Below are positions 33,452 through 42,657 of a stretch of DNA of 64,000 nucleotides, piece by piece. The position numbers were made by a program, and so were the translations under genes. Source of the stretch: Prolixibacteraceae bacterium (GTDB lineage: Bacteria > Bacteroidota > Bacteroidia > Bacteroidales > Prolixibacteraceae). Below the pieces are notes generated by a model. It was given only the letters and a program-made list of their open reading frames with translations, was not told the DNA's origin and ran no database searches. The stretch covers positions 1 through 64,000 of the forward strand of contig JAFLKN010000011.1 in the NCBI GenBank assembly GCA_019163175.1, read 5' to 3'. Positions within the stretch are counted from its first letter, which is position 1. Each line of letters starts with the position of its first letter.

Positions 33452-33888
33452 TTAAATTTGCCCGTTGTATTTTGGGTCAAAATCTACCATCCATTCAATG
33501 CCATATCTGTCTCTAAACATACCAAAATAAGAGCCCAGGGGCTGTCCCCAATTGGAAATTCAATTTGTCCGCCTACCGATAATCCATTAAATAGTTTGTC
33601 TGCTTCTTCTTTGCTTTCCGCACTTATTGAAATTTTACTTCTGTATTCGTTTTCATTAGTTCGTCCCATAATTTCCGGAACGTCATTTGCCATTAAAACA
33701 TTTTTTCCAATAGGTAAAGTAATGTGCATTATTTTATTGGCTTCATTTTCCGCCACCGGGAATTCAGGACTTTCCATGTCTTTGAAACGCATAATCAATG
33801 CGAACTCTCCGCCAAATACTGATTTGTAAAAATTGAATGCTTCTTCGGCATTTCCGTTGAAGTTGATGTGAGGATTGATTTGTGCCAT
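33452..33888 (-). pseudogene. PhnB-like VOC gene with a one-base deletion
   Basis: The gene starts normally at the ATG at 33888 (MAQINPHINFNGNAEEAFNF) and reads about 117 residues of PhnB-like sequence up to DSPW. Reading then shifts: the open frame ends as ALILVCLETDMALNGW. In the next frame the expected family end (SYFGMFRDRYGIEWMVD) is intact and stops at 33452. Adding one G to the GGG run (CCC at 33534-33536 on plus) restores W-G-S-Y-F. The paralogue at 5622-6059 shows the normal form. It is either a recent pseudogene or a sequencing error in a homopolymer. The upstream open frame from 34071 is not part of it. Confidence 0.8.
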
Positions 33889-34028
33889 TTTGTTGTTTTT
33901 TGTATGGTCAGATTTACATATAATTTTAAGATTCTGTAAGATTTTGGTCACCCTGAATTTATTTCGGAGTTTCATATTAGGATGAGATCCTAAACCAAAT
34001 TCAGGATGACTGGGGTGACTTGTACTTG

Positions 34029-34772
34029 CTATTTCAACACTTCGCCCAGAAACAAAAGCGTGTGGTTCCACGCGCGTTTGGCCATAACTTCGTTATAATC
34101 TTTTGAAGTGGGATTGGTAAATGTGTGTCCGCAATTGGCATAAGTAATAATTTGCCAGTCGGCCTTACCCTCGCGCATTTCCTGAACCAGTTGTTCGTAT
34201 GCTTCTTTGGTCACGCTCTTATCTTCAGCAGGATTTTCGACCAAAACTTTGGCTTTAATCGGGATATTGGGGCGTTCCGGAGCTTTAGCCAATCCGCCGT
34301 GAATGGAGATTACACCAGCCACATCAAAGCCGGCACGAGCGGTTTCTAACGCACCCGTTCCGCCAAAGCAATAACCAATTACAGCAATTTTGCTGCTTTG
34401 TGCCCCGGCAGCTTTCAGTTGTTCCAAGGCCAGCGAAATGCGTTGTTGGTATAGTTTGTAATCGGCTTTAAACTGGCCGGCGATTTTACCTGCACTGCCA
34501 AAGTCGGTCGGAATATTTCCTTTTCCGTAAATGTCGGCCACAAAGGCAATGTAACCTTGTTTTTCAAGTTCCAGTGCAGCTGTTTTGGCTTCATCGTCGA
34601 TGCCCATCCAAGCTGGAAGAATTAATACACCCGGCAGATTTTTACCTGCATTGGAGGTTACAAGTCCGTTGAGTTCCTGCGTGCCATCTACATATTTCAC
34701 TGCCTTGAGCGACTGAGCCGAAAGAGTTTGAATAAGTGCCATAAAAACCGAAAGGATTAAAAATTTCTTCAT
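34029..34772 (-). CDS. Secreted dienelactone hydrolase-family protein
   Basis: A 247-residue alpha/beta hydrolase with a signal peptide (residues 1-20, ending TLSAQ). The nucleophile elbow is GYCFGGTG, with the catalytic cysteine of the dienelactone hydrolase family, and His is in NCGHTFTN. Substrate is probably a lactone or ester reaching the periplasm. The stop lies 140 bases before the start of the broken VOC gene; the open frame of that gene overlaps in an unlikely upstream extension only. Confidence 0.87.
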   Translation of the reverse strand: MKKFLILSVFMALIQTLSAQSLKAVKYVDGTQELNGLVTSNAGKNLPGVLILPAWMGIDDEAKTAALELEKQGYIAFVADIYGKGNIPTDFGSAGKIAGQFKADYKLYQQRISLALEQLKAAGAQSSKIAVIGYCFGGTGALETARAGFDVAGVISIHGGLAKAPERPNIPIKAKVLVENPAEDKSVTKEAYEQLVQEMREGKADWQIITYANCGHTFTNPTSKDYNEVMAKRAWNHTLLFLGEVLK

Positions 34773-34887
34773 CGTGATTCAAATTAAGTGATTAAACCAG
34801 AACAACTTTTCATTTGAAACCCACGACGGCGAACTTTGTTTACCGATGGCTGTTAAGTTTTCTTAATGGCAAGTCAAAAGGAATATG

Positions 34888-36819
34888 TCAATGATAAACC
34901 CGCGCAGCCACAGCCCTGACAAAATCGTCCATCTGCTGTTTGACTTCTTTCTTTGAAGTACTTTTTGAATTTTCAGCAATTTTTTCCAGTACCTGAATCA
35001 AATGATCGACATCGTTAACAGTATTTTCAATACCAAAGCTTATTCGGGCTACACCAGGTAGTGATAATTTGGGGAATAAAGTCACAATCAGTTTTTGGAA
35101 TTTCTCAAGGCCAGGCCCAACCCCCAGAATATGCTTGACCGTGATATGAGCGCAATGGCAACCAGTCCGGACGCCAATTCCGCCATAAAATGCCAGCTCT
35201 TTACCTGTTTTAGTCGATATTTTTTTTGTAAATGCAAAGGGTATTACGCCCAGCTTACGCGAGATTTGGGATGATTCCGGATCATTGATCCCGTAAACAT
35301 TTAATCCCTTAATTTTTGCCAATCCGCGTAAAGCCCTTTGGGTCAGAATCTGCTCTTCTTCGCCGATTACATTCCTGCCAATTCGTTGTAAAAGGACTAG
35401 CGCCTTGCCCAAAGCGGCAATTCCCGCCACGTTTTCTTCGCCCGAAGCTTGTATCTGAACCAGTTCTTCAGGATTGAATTTAAGCAGGCCTTTTCTGACC
35501 ACCAACGCGCCACTGCCAAAAGGAGCGTAAACTTTATGTGCCGAAAAGGCGAGATAGTCAATTCCGCTTCCTTCCATATCAATCGTTCGGTGGGCTACCA
35601 ATTGTGCTGCATCAACCAGAAGTCGAGCGCCATACTGATGAACAATCCGACTGATTTCTTCCAGATTGTTGCAAATCCCCAGAACATTCGATGCACCGCT
35701 TATGGCCACCAATTTAATCCGTTTTTTTCCGTGCTCGCTTTTTCGGTTGTAGTCGATCAGCAGCGTTTCCAATTCGCTTTGGTTGATAAAACCTTCCGGA
35801 TCAACCGATAGCCGGATGATTGAACCATTGGACACCATCCGCCACGGCAGATCGTTTGAAGAATGTTCGAGCAAAGTGCCAAGAACAACAGGCTCGGTCG
35901 TTTCATCCGATTCGCGACTCAGGCTTTCGGCGGCAAGATTAATGGCTTCGGTGGTATTGGATGTAAAAATGACCTCGTAATCGGCCAATGGTGCACCCAA
36001 TGTTTTGGAGCAAACCGATTTCACTTCCTGAACGATCTCCTGTTTTACTTGCTCAGACTGTTTCAATGTTTGCCTGAAAGCATTCCAAATGGGCGTGAAT
36101 GTTGGGGTGCTTGCGCTGTTATCAAGGTTGATAAATGGTCGGATTCCTATCATTGTGTGAACCTGAACACCTCCGCCGATCAGCTTTTTTCGGAGTTCTT
36201 CCAACAGTTCCCGCCCTGAAAATTGTTCCAGTTCGTCGTGATATACTATTTCTGCCGCAGTCAGTTTTTCAGTAATCGTTTTCAGGAAGGCGTCCTTTCC
36301 TGATTGTTGAATCATTCGCAATGCTTTGGCAAAGGCAATGATGTTGATGATGGCAGGTGTACCGGCTTCAAATTTATCGGGATTTTTTGCCCAAACCACC
36401 CAATTTTTTGAAATAAGCCTGGCAGTTCCTCCTCCGGCCTGTAACGGAGCTCCATTTGGCAATTTGTTCCGTTTAACTGCCAATGCGGTAACACCCAATG
36501 ATAATCCGATTTCACGACTCGATATACTCTGATAACTTTCAGGCGAAATTTGCTTAATGAACTCGTTTGCTCCTCGGGCCGTAAAAAAAATGACCATGTA
36601 ATTGGCCTTTTTCAATCCCATATCTTCGAGGACGATCTCTCTGGCCTGTTCGAATAAACGTGTAGTAACCATCGAGAAATGGCCACTTCCACGGTGAACA
36701 TTGGAATACGTTTCGAGCGCCGAAAACACGCTTTTTTCGAGTTCGGTAAATGCTGTCGGAGTTTCTGCTTTGTTCGGCCGGGCAATTTCGACAGTCAATT
36801 CAGTGGTTTTCGAATTCAT
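34888..36819 (-). CDS. Class V aminotransferase fused to a degenerate copy
   Basis: A 643-residue PLP protein. Residues about 230-600 are a complete class V (cysteine desulfurase-like) enzyme: FINLDNSASTPTF, DAAQLVAHRTID, the lysine in FSAHKVYAPFGSGALVV, and a cysteine loop GVRTGCHCAH. Residues about 25-165 look like a second copy whose middle, including the PLP lysine, is missing: YSNVHRGSGHFSM is joined soon to LGVTALAVKRNKLPNG and GGGTARLISKNWVVWA...KFEAGTPAI. Thus one active and one shortened unit are fused. Whether it works on cysteine, selenocysteine or isopenicillin-type substrates is not readable. Followed by crtB upstream on the same strand. Confidence 0.8.
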   Translation of the reverse strand: MNSKTTELTVEIARPNKAETPTAFTELEKSVFSALETYSNVHRGSGHFSMVTTRLFEQAREIVLEDMGLKKANYMVIFFTARGANEFIKQISPESYQSISSREIGLSLGVTALAVKRNKLPNGAPLQAGGGTARLISKNWVVWAKNPDKFEAGTPAIINIIAFAKALRMIQQSGKDAFLKTITEKLTAAEIVYHDELEQFSGRELLEELRKKLIGGGVQVHTMIGIRPFINLDNSASTPTFTPIWNAFRQTLKQSEQVKQEIVQEVKSVCSKTLGAPLADYEVIFTSNTTEAINLAAESLSRESDETTEPVVLGTLLEHSSNDLPWRMVSNGSIIRLSVDPEGFINQSELETLLIDYNRKSEHGKKRIKLVAISGASNVLGICNNLEEISRIVHQYGARLLVDAAQLVAHRTIDMEGSGIDYLAFSAHKVYAPFGSGALVVRKGLLKFNPEELVQIQASGEENVAGIAALGKALVLLQRIGRNVIGEEEQILTQRALRGLAKIKGLNVYGINDPESSQISRKLGVIPFAFTKKISTKTGKELAFYGGIGVRTGCHCAHITVKHILGVGPGLEKFQKLIVTLFPKLSLPGVARISFGIENTVNDVDHLIQVLEKIAENSKSTSKKEVKQQMDDFVRAVAARVYH

Positions 36820-36921
36820 AAGCTGGAAGTTTGTAGTATGACGGATATCAGTTGTGAATTGTTACAGACGATGTTAAGGTTTTTGAGTCGAGAGCTTTTT
36901 CAATGACTTCTGACTCCTCTA

Positions 36922-36942
36922 CCCCTCGTTACAAACGAGGGG
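36922..36942. repeat. Single CCCCTCGTT hairpin, third copy
   Basis: A 21-base hairpin with 9-bp stem (CCCCTCGTT/AACGAGGGG) and loop ACA, same orientation as the second hairpin at 28884-28904. It lies 9 bases beyond the crtB stop codon (36952) and could also end transcription. Confidence 0.75.
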
Positions 36943-36951
36943 CAGCATCCA

Positions 36952-37899
36952 CTATTCCGCTTCAAACCGCTCAATCACCTGCCCTACCCGCTCCTTAATT
37001 TCCTGCCAAGTGGGATTAAGCTCTTTTGTAGTGAAACTTCCGTGTTCGATATCGATACGCTCGAAAACCATCAGGTACAAAGCGAAAATGATCTCGAGAC
37101 TCAACTGCCCGCGTGGTTCAACAAATGGACGTATTTCCTGAATCATTTCGTAGGTTTTCAGGCGGTAAAAGTCGGCCACTTCGTAAAGCTCACGAATCAT
37201 ACTGCGGAAACCATCGGTAATTTGTCCGCCTTGGGCCATGAACAGCAATTGCTGGCGGTTCATTCCGTATTTGGCAATCAAATCATCCGGAAAATAGTTG
37301 AGGTTATTGAGGTGATCTTTCTGAAAATCGCGGATAATGTGAACCAGGTAACTAAAAATGGCGCAGGGAGTTGCTACCCGTTTTACATCGAAAACCGGTG
37401 GAAAATAGCGTCCGTTCTTTTGTGTAAGTCCGCACAGATGGACAAAGATGGAAGCCGGAGCAACCGATGCGCCGCCCGCATAATCGATAAAACCTTGCAA
37501 CGTCGGGAAACCATCGTGGTAAATGTCGTAAATCATCGATTTGGCAAAGGCTTCCATGGGCCAGAACGGAATACAAAACCGTTCAACTGTTTTGATAAGT
37601 TCGGCCTGTAACGGATTGTTTTGCGAGGTTTCGGCCATGGTATTGATCCAACGGGAAACATCAGCTTCGAACTGTGCCTGATTTTCAGGAGCAATGGTCA
37701 CGTGCTCGGTTTTGTAATCGTCGATCAGGTCGTCGATGGCCCGCATAAATTTGTAGCAGTTTTTGGCAGCTACATAGCGCTCGGGTTCCCAAAAATGTGC
37801 AGCAATCAGGATATTGGGATGATCGACAATCTTTTCGAAATCGATGGAGTCGAAAATGTCGAGATACAAATCGGTTTGGGTTCGGACTCTTGTTTCCAT
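36952..37899 (-). CDS. crtB: Phytoene/squalene synthase family protein
   Basis: A 315-residue prenyl head-to-head synthase. The two Asp motifs that bind the diphosphate-magnesium are present: AIDDLIDDYKTE near residue 35 and HIIRDFQKDHLNNL near 190. Next to the phytoene desaturase gene (38056), it should join two geranylgeranyl diphosphates to phytoene, or form squalene-type products. Full length for the family. Separated from crtI by 156 bases that hold a palindromic repeat. Confidence 0.87.
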   Translation of the reverse strand: METRVRTQTDLYLDIFDSIDFEKIVDHPNILIAAHFWEPERYVAAKNCYKFMRAIDDLIDDYKTEHVTIAPENQAQFEADVSRWINTMAETSQNNPLQAELIKTVERFCIPFWPMEAFAKSMIYDIYHDGFPTLQGFIDYAGGASVAPASIFVHLCGLTQKNGRYFPPVFDVKRVATPCAIFSYLVHIIRDFQKDHLNNLNYFPDDLIAKYGMNRQQLLFMAQGGQITDGFRSMIRELYEVADFYRLKTYEMIQEIRPFVEPRGQLSLEIIFALYLMVFERIDIEHGSFTTKELNPTWQEIKERVGQVIERFEAE

Positions 37900-37947
37900 G
37901 GTGTTATTTACTATTGGACGATTTACTATTTATAATTTTATTTAGAG

Positions 37948-38021
37948 CGTCATTGCGAACGAAATGAAATGAAGTGAAGCAATCTGTTAGCGGAGAGACT
38001 GCTTCGTTCCTTGCAGTGACG
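37948..38021. repeat. Long palindromic repeat of the CGTCATTGCGA family
   Basis: CGTCATTGCGA at 37948-37958 pairs imperfectly with TTGCAGTGACG at 38011-38021; in between GAAGCAAT and CTGCTTCG also pair. This is the widespread interspersed palindrome found in many bacterial phyla. It sits between crtI and crtB and may affect transcription from one to the other. Confidence 0.75.
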
Positions 38022-38040
38022 GTTCTATGATCAGTGCGTC

Positions 38041-38057
38041 TTAGTGTCTTCGTGTTT
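38041..38057 (+). repeat. TTAGTGTCTTCGTGTTT repeat, copy 1
   Basis: A 17-base copy of a repeat common between genes in Bacteroidota. Related copies lie at 39581-39597 (inverted) and 39628-39644 (direct), bracketing crtI. Confidence 0.65.
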
Positions 38058-39552
38058 AATTATTCATTTTAGCATCATTCAATATTCGCTCGGATGTAAG
38101 TTTGGCTCCTAAAAGCACCAACGGAACGCCATTTCCGGGATGTGTGCTTCCACCTGCAAAATATAAATTCCGGTATTTCCGGTGTTGGTTGTGTGGCCTG
38201 AAATAGCCCATCTGAAAAATGGAATGCGACAAACTTCCGAACACTGAACCACGTGTGACATTGCAACTGCTTTCCCAGGTTTTGGGTAGGTAGCAAATCT
38301 CGAATTTGATGTGTTCTTCAATATCAAACAAGCCCGCTTCTTCCAATCTCCGGATCACTCCTTCGCGTGCTTTTTGTTTCAGTTTTCCCCAATCCTGATT
38401 ATTCTTCGGATCGAGGTGAGCCACCGGAACAATCACAGAAAGCGTGTCGTGATTTTCAGGAGCCGCCGATTTATCGGTTCGAACTGGAGCATGAATATAA
38501 AAGCTCGGATTATCGGACAATGATTTTTCCTTGAATATCTTTTCCAGCCCGGCTTTGTAAGGATCATTCAGAAATACGCTGTGGTGGTCGAGTTGTGGGT
38601 AAACTTTGTCGACACCCCAATGAAACACGATGGCCGAGCAAGAGTATTTTTTCTTTTTCAGTGAGCGGGTTTTCTGTTTATCGCGCAAAAGCTTGTCGTA
38701 AACGTAAGGCAAATCGGCATTGGCAATCACCAAATCAGCTTTAACTGTGGTTCCGTCTTCCAACAAAATCCCATCAGTTTTTGAACCCTTCACCAAAATT
38801 TGTGCAACAGGTTTTTTATACTGAAACTGAACTCCATGTTTGCTTGCAGTAGCTAGTAATTCCTCAACAATACGGTGCATTCCGCCCTTGGGGAACAGTG
38901 CACCTTCAGCTATTTCCGCTCCGGGTAACATCGAAAAAAATGCAGGTGCCTGATACGGATTCTGTCCCACATAAATATTCTGAAAGGTAAAAGCCATCCT
39001 AAGATGCGAGTCTTTGAAAAATCGTTTGATGTAATTTGTATGAATGAGATATGTTTTCAGTTTCAGGAGCAAACGCATGCTTTTGAAATTCACAAACTCG
39101 AACAGATGATCGAAGTTTTTACCCAACAAATCATTCATCGACAGGTTAAAATAGGCGTAGCCTTCCTTCACGTACTCCTGATATTTAACGAAGCTACCCG
39201 GCTCAATGGCTTCCAGTTGGGCTTTCATTTGTTCCGGATTGCGGGTAAAAGCAAAATCGCTTCCATCGCCAAAGAACAATTTATAAACCGGCTCGAGCGA
39301 AGTGGTCTCCAAATCTTTATCGAGGTCGAGCCCAAGCGATGAAAATACCTGCCGGTAAAGCGAGGGCATAAGTAAAATGGTGGCGCCCAAATCGAAACGG
39401 TGTCCGTCCTGAATCATTTGTCCGCAGCGGCCCCCCGGATTGGCATTTTTCTCATAAACTTCAACGGAAAATCCGTTTTGAGCAAGGAATGCAGCGGTGG
39501 CAATTCCGCCAACTCCTGCTCCAATGATTATCGCTTTAGGTTGTGTTTGCAT
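38056..39552 (-). CDS. crtI: Phytoene desaturase
   Basis: A 498-residue FAD-dependent carotene desaturase of the CrtI family. The FAD motif is IIIGAGVGGIATAAFLAQNG at residue about 9; the C-terminal mark is AGGSTHPGNGVPLVLLGAKL. It turns phytoene into lycopene-type carotenes. The ATG at 39552 is the family start; the longer frame to 39657 adds 35 residues of repeat sequence. A crtB gene follows 156 bases downstream. No lycopene cyclase or hydroxylase lies in the window, so the pigment's final form is unknown. Confidence 0.92.
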   Translation of the reverse strand: MQTQPKAIIIGAGVGGIATAAFLAQNGFSVEVYEKNANPGGRCGQMIQDGHRFDLGATILLMPSLYRQVFSSLGLDLDKDLETTSLEPVYKLFFGDGSDFAFTRNPEQMKAQLEAIEPGSFVKYQEYVKEGYAYFNLSMNDLLGKNFDHLFEFVNFKSMRLLLKLKTYLIHTNYIKRFFKDSHLRMAFTFQNIYVGQNPYQAPAFFSMLPGAEIAEGALFPKGGMHRIVEELLATASKHGVQFQYKKPVAQILVKGSKTDGILLEDGTTVKADLVIANADLPYVYDKLLRDKQKTRSLKKKKYSCSAIVFHWGVDKVYPQLDHHSVFLNDPYKAGLEKIFKEKSLSDNPSFYIHAPVRTDKSAAPENHDTLSVIVPVAHLDPKNNQDWGKLKQKAREGVIRRLEEAGLFDIEEHIKFEICYLPKTWESSCNVTRGSVFGSLSHSIFQMGYFRPHNQHRKYRNLYFAGGSTHPGNGVPLVLLGAKLTSERILNDAKMNN

Positions 39553-39580
39553 TTTGTTTTCTGTATTTTTTTTTAATGTA

Positions 39581-39644
39581 AGCACGAAGGCACTAAGTTT
39601 TAGATATTGGTAATTCTTGATTTCTTCTTTGTGTCTTTGTGTTA
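39581..39644. repeat. Inverted pair of the TTAGTGTCTTCGTG repeat upstream of crtI
   Basis: Copy 2 is inverted (39581-39597, agcacgaaggcactaag, 15 of 17 against copy 1's reverse complement) and copy 3 direct (39628-39644, ctttgtgtctttgtgtt). The two can form an imperfect stem (13 of 17). They lie between crtI and the GNAT gene. Confidence 0.6.
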
Positions 39645-39653
39645 AAATAATTT

Positions 39654-40187
39654 TCAACCAAATTCAGGAGGAAAAACCACAATCCCTGAAACTTTGCTCA
39701 ACGCCCCTTCTGTGAGTTCGACGGCCATAAATACATCGTCGGATGGTAATTCGTAATGCGTTTTAATTCCCCAGCTGGAAGCTGTTTTATAGCCAAATCG
39801 TGGATAATATTCCGGATGACCAATCAAAATAACCGATTGGAATCCGAGTTCAGTGGCTTTTTGATGTCCTGCACGAATGAGTGCTCCGCCAATTCCTTGT
39901 TTCTGAAATTCAGGAAGAACAGAAACCGGTCCGAGAACCAATGATTTGAATTGCTGTTGTCCGTTATCAATCACCAAGGGGGTGAACAAAATATGCCCCA
40001 CCACTTGATGGTCGATTTCTGCTACCAGCGAAAGTTCAGGAATAAAACCAGAGGCATTGCGCAATCTGGCAACCAGTTTATCTTCGTCGCCTTCGCTGAA
40101 TGGCATGGTTTCGAAAGCTTTTGCGGTTAATTCAACAACCCAGTTGTGGTCTTTGGGTGTTTCTTGACGGATGATGATTTGATTCAT
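39654..40187 (-). CDS. GNAT family N-acetyltransferase
   Basis: A 177-residue GNAT acyltransferase. The acetyl-CoA motif is LGPVSVLPEFQKQGIGGALI, preceded by VGHILFTPLVI, and the end SVILIGHPEYYPRFGYKTA is that of the YhbS-like subgroup. It acetylates an unknown amine or protein. It stands upstream of crtI on the same strand, with 101 bases holding a repeat pair in between. Confidence 0.88.
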   Translation of the reverse strand: MNQIIIRQETPKDHNWVVELTAKAFETMPFSEGDEDKLVARLRNASGFIPELSLVAEIDHQVVGHILFTPLVIDNGQQQFKSLVLGPVSVLPEFQKQGIGGALIRAGHQKATELGFQSVILIGHPEYYPRFGYKTASSWGIKTHYELPSDDVFMAVELTEGALSKVSGIVVFPPEFG

Positions 40188-40396
40188 GGATTTTTGATTT
40201 TAACGGTGAAAGTATAAATCACATTACCATTCAGAAAAACAAAATGGCATGAGTGGCTTCTTTTTACCGACAAATGGCCAAATGATCGGGTTAAAAAAAT
40301 GCAGAAAACCAGCAGAAAATAATTTTCAAATTTGTCTTTGAAATGAGTTATAATTGTAAACCCAATTTATTAGTTCCAAATCCTAATTTTACCCGT

Positions 40397-42499
40397 ATGC
40401 ACTTCAATACTATTACCTTCAGAAAGCAGTTGATTCTGGTTTTGTCCGGAATGATTTTAGGCTTTCAAGCCATAGCGCAAAAAATTGATACGTTTTTCCC
40501 GGCCAAAGATTTAACTTCGGTCGGCGTTTATTATTATCCTGAACACTGGGATTCAACCCAATGGGAACGCGACTTTCAGAACATGGCAAAAATGGGCTTT
40601 GAGTTTACTCACTTTGCCGAATTTGCCTGGGCACAACTTGAGCCCGAAGAAGGCCGTTACGATTTTAAATGGCTCGACCGCTCGCTTCAGCTTGCGGCCA
40701 AATACAAACTCAAAGTGATTATGTGTACCTCAACGGCAACACCGCCGGTTTGGCTGGTGCGCAAGCATCCCGAAGTATTGGCAACCGAGGAAGACGGAAC
40801 TCAGATGGATCACGGGGCAAGACAACATGCTACGTTTTCGAGCAATTACTACCGTCAGTATTCGATGAAAATGATTGATGAACTTGGCAAGAAATACGGA
40901 AAAGATACGCGTGTGGTTGGCTGGCAGCTCGATAACGAACCCCGCCGTTTTCTCGATTACGGGAAAGATGCCCCGGATCGTTTCCGCAACTGGCTGAAGA
41001 AAAAATACAAAACTATTGATGCGGTAAACGAAGCCTGGGGAACGAATTTCTGGAGCGGAACATATACCGATTTTCAGGAGATAAATATTCCTCTGCACAA
41101 ACAGTGGGGAATGAATCTGCACGCTCAACTCGATCATTACCGTTTTGCTGATGAAGAAACAGCTACATTTCTGGACGAACAGGCTCGCGTGCTCCGGAAA
41201 TATACATCACCCGACCAATACATCACCTCCAACTACATTCCGATGTACGATGTTGGTTATGTGGGCATGAGCAAAGAACTCGATTTTGTTGCCTATACAC
41301 GCTATATGGTGTATGGTGGTGACCGTGGAATTGGCCCAAAAGGTTACCGGGTGGGCGAATATTCGCGTATTGCTATGGCCAACGACTTTTTCCGTCCGCT
41401 GAAAGGCGCTTACGGAGTTATGGAACTTCAGCCCGGACAGGTCAACTGGGGCAGCATCAATCCACAGCCGCTACCGGGCGCCATGCGTATGTGGTTGTGG
41501 CATGTGTTTGCCGGTGGAAGTAAATTCACCTGTACATACCGCTACCGGGCACCATTGTATGGTTACGAGCAATATCACTACGGAATTGTGGGCACCGATG
41601 GCGTAACTCCAACTACCGGCGGAAAAGAATTCAGCCAATTTATTCAGGAAATAAACCTGCTGCGCAAAAATTACGATGCTAAAACTCAACTGCCAAAATC
41701 GTACCTACAGCGCAAAACCGGAATTCTGATTAATACCGATAATGTGCAGGGCATTAACCTGAACAAACAGACCAGCGAATGGAACACCGACTGGCATTTC
41801 ATGAAATATTACAAAGCCACGAAATCGTTTGGCGCTCCGGTCGATTTTGTGCGCGACACCACCAATTTTGCCAATTACCCGGTTTTAATTGTTCCGGCTT
41901 ACCAGATGATCGATCAACCTATGATTGATAAACTAACCCGTTATGCCGAAAATGGCGGAAACCTCGTTATGACATGCCGCACCGGAATTCAGAATACAAA
42001 AGGACATCTTTGGGAAGCCAAATTCTACCAGCCGATGTGGAAACTTTTTGGTGCAGAGGTAGAATCGTACGATTTGTTAATGCCACATTCTCCAGATAAA
42101 ATTCGCTTTAACAATCAGGATTATTTATGGACAAGTTGGGGCGATTTGCTGAAACCAAGCCAGGGAACCGAAACCTGGGCGACTTTCGAGGGCGATTTCT
42201 ATGCCGGAACGCCAGCAGTGGTTTTCCACAAACTGGGCAAAGGAACGGTAACCTATATCGGAGTTGATTCCAAATCGGGTGAACTTGAAAAACAGATTTT
42301 GGCCAAACTCTACAAACAGAAGGGTATTCCGGTTGAAAATTACCCCGAAGGAATTATGGTTGAGTACCGCGATGGTTTTGGCGTTGCTGTAAATTATTCC
42401 GACAAAGTTTATGAAATGAACCTTCCTGCCAATACTGAAATCCTATTCGGAACCAAAGCCTTAAAAACCGCTGATGTGCTGGTCTGGAAAGCAAAGTAG
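40397..42499 (+). CDS. Secreted GH42 beta-galactosidase
   Basis: A 700-residue glycoside hydrolase family 42 enzyme. A signal peptide covers about residues 1-28 (ending GFQAIAQ); ATG at 40397 is chosen because the 18 added residues of the upstream frame precede a proper signal peptide. GH42 active-site residues are Glu181 in GWQLDNEP (acid/base) and Glu343 in VMELQPGQVNWG (nucleophile). Other parts are a trimerisation-like domain (about 400-620) and a C-terminal beta domain. It should remove beta-galactose from plant or algal glycans in the periplasm or outside. Followed by a 17-bp stem hairpin. Confidence 0.92.
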   Translation: MHFNTITFRKQLILVLSGMILGFQAIAQKIDTFFPAKDLTSVGVYYYPEHWDSTQWERDFQNMAKMGFEFTHFAEFAWAQLEPEEGRYDFKWLDRSLQLAAKYKLKVIMCTSTATPPVWLVRKHPEVLATEEDGTQMDHGARQHATFSSNYYRQYSMKMIDELGKKYGKDTRVVGWQLDNEPRRFLDYGKDAPDRFRNWLKKKYKTIDAVNEAWGTNFWSGTYTDFQEINIPLHKQWGMNLHAQLDHYRFADEETATFLDEQARVLRKYTSPDQYITSNYIPMYDVGYVGMSKELDFVAYTRYMVYGGDRGIGPKGYRVGEYSRIAMANDFFRPLKGAYGVMELQPGQVNWGSINPQPLPGAMRMWLWHVFAGGSKFTCTYRYRAPLYGYEQYHYGIVGTDGVTPTTGGKEFSQFIQEINLLRKNYDAKTQLPKSYLQRKTGILINTDNVQGINLNKQTSEWNTDWHFMKYYKATKSFGAPVDFVRDTTNFANYPVLIVPAYQMIDQPMIDKLTRYAENGGNLVMTCRTGIQNTKGHLWEAKFYQPMWKLFGAEVESYDLLMPHSPDKIRFNNQDYLWTSWGDLLKPSQGTETWATFEGDFYAGTPAVVFHKLGKGTVTYIGVDSKSGELEKQILAKLYKQKGIPVENYPEGIMVEYRDGFGVAVNYSDKVYEMNLPANTEILFGTKALKTADVLVWKAK

Positions 42500-42511
42500 A
42501 TAAATCTTCCA

Positions 42512-42554
42512 TTTAAATTCAGGGTTTCGGTTGAATTGAAACCCTGAATTTAAA
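42512..42554 (+). terminator. 17-bp stem hairpin after the GH42 gene
   Basis: Bases 42512-42528 (TTTAAATTCAGGGTTTC) are the exact reverse complement of 42538-42554, with a 9-base loop. It lies 13 bases after the stop codon. No T-run follows the stem; the AT-rich ends of the stem may serve instead. Confidence 0.6.
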
Positions 42555-42645
42555 ATCAGATCGTTTCCTGCAACCAGGAACTTTACAAAATCATTCGCCG
42601 AAAACAATTTAATGACCACTGAACAGTTAATTATAGCAGAAATAT

Positions 42646-42653
42646 TATTTTTG
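42646..42653 (+). promoter_or_regulatory. -7 box (TATTTTTG) of the TonB receptor gene
   Basis: TATTTTTG fits TAnnTTTG and ends 4 bases before the ATG at 42658, so a transcript from it would be leaderless or would need a start further in. No TTG partner was found. Confidence 0.35.
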
Positions 42654-42657
42654 CGGC

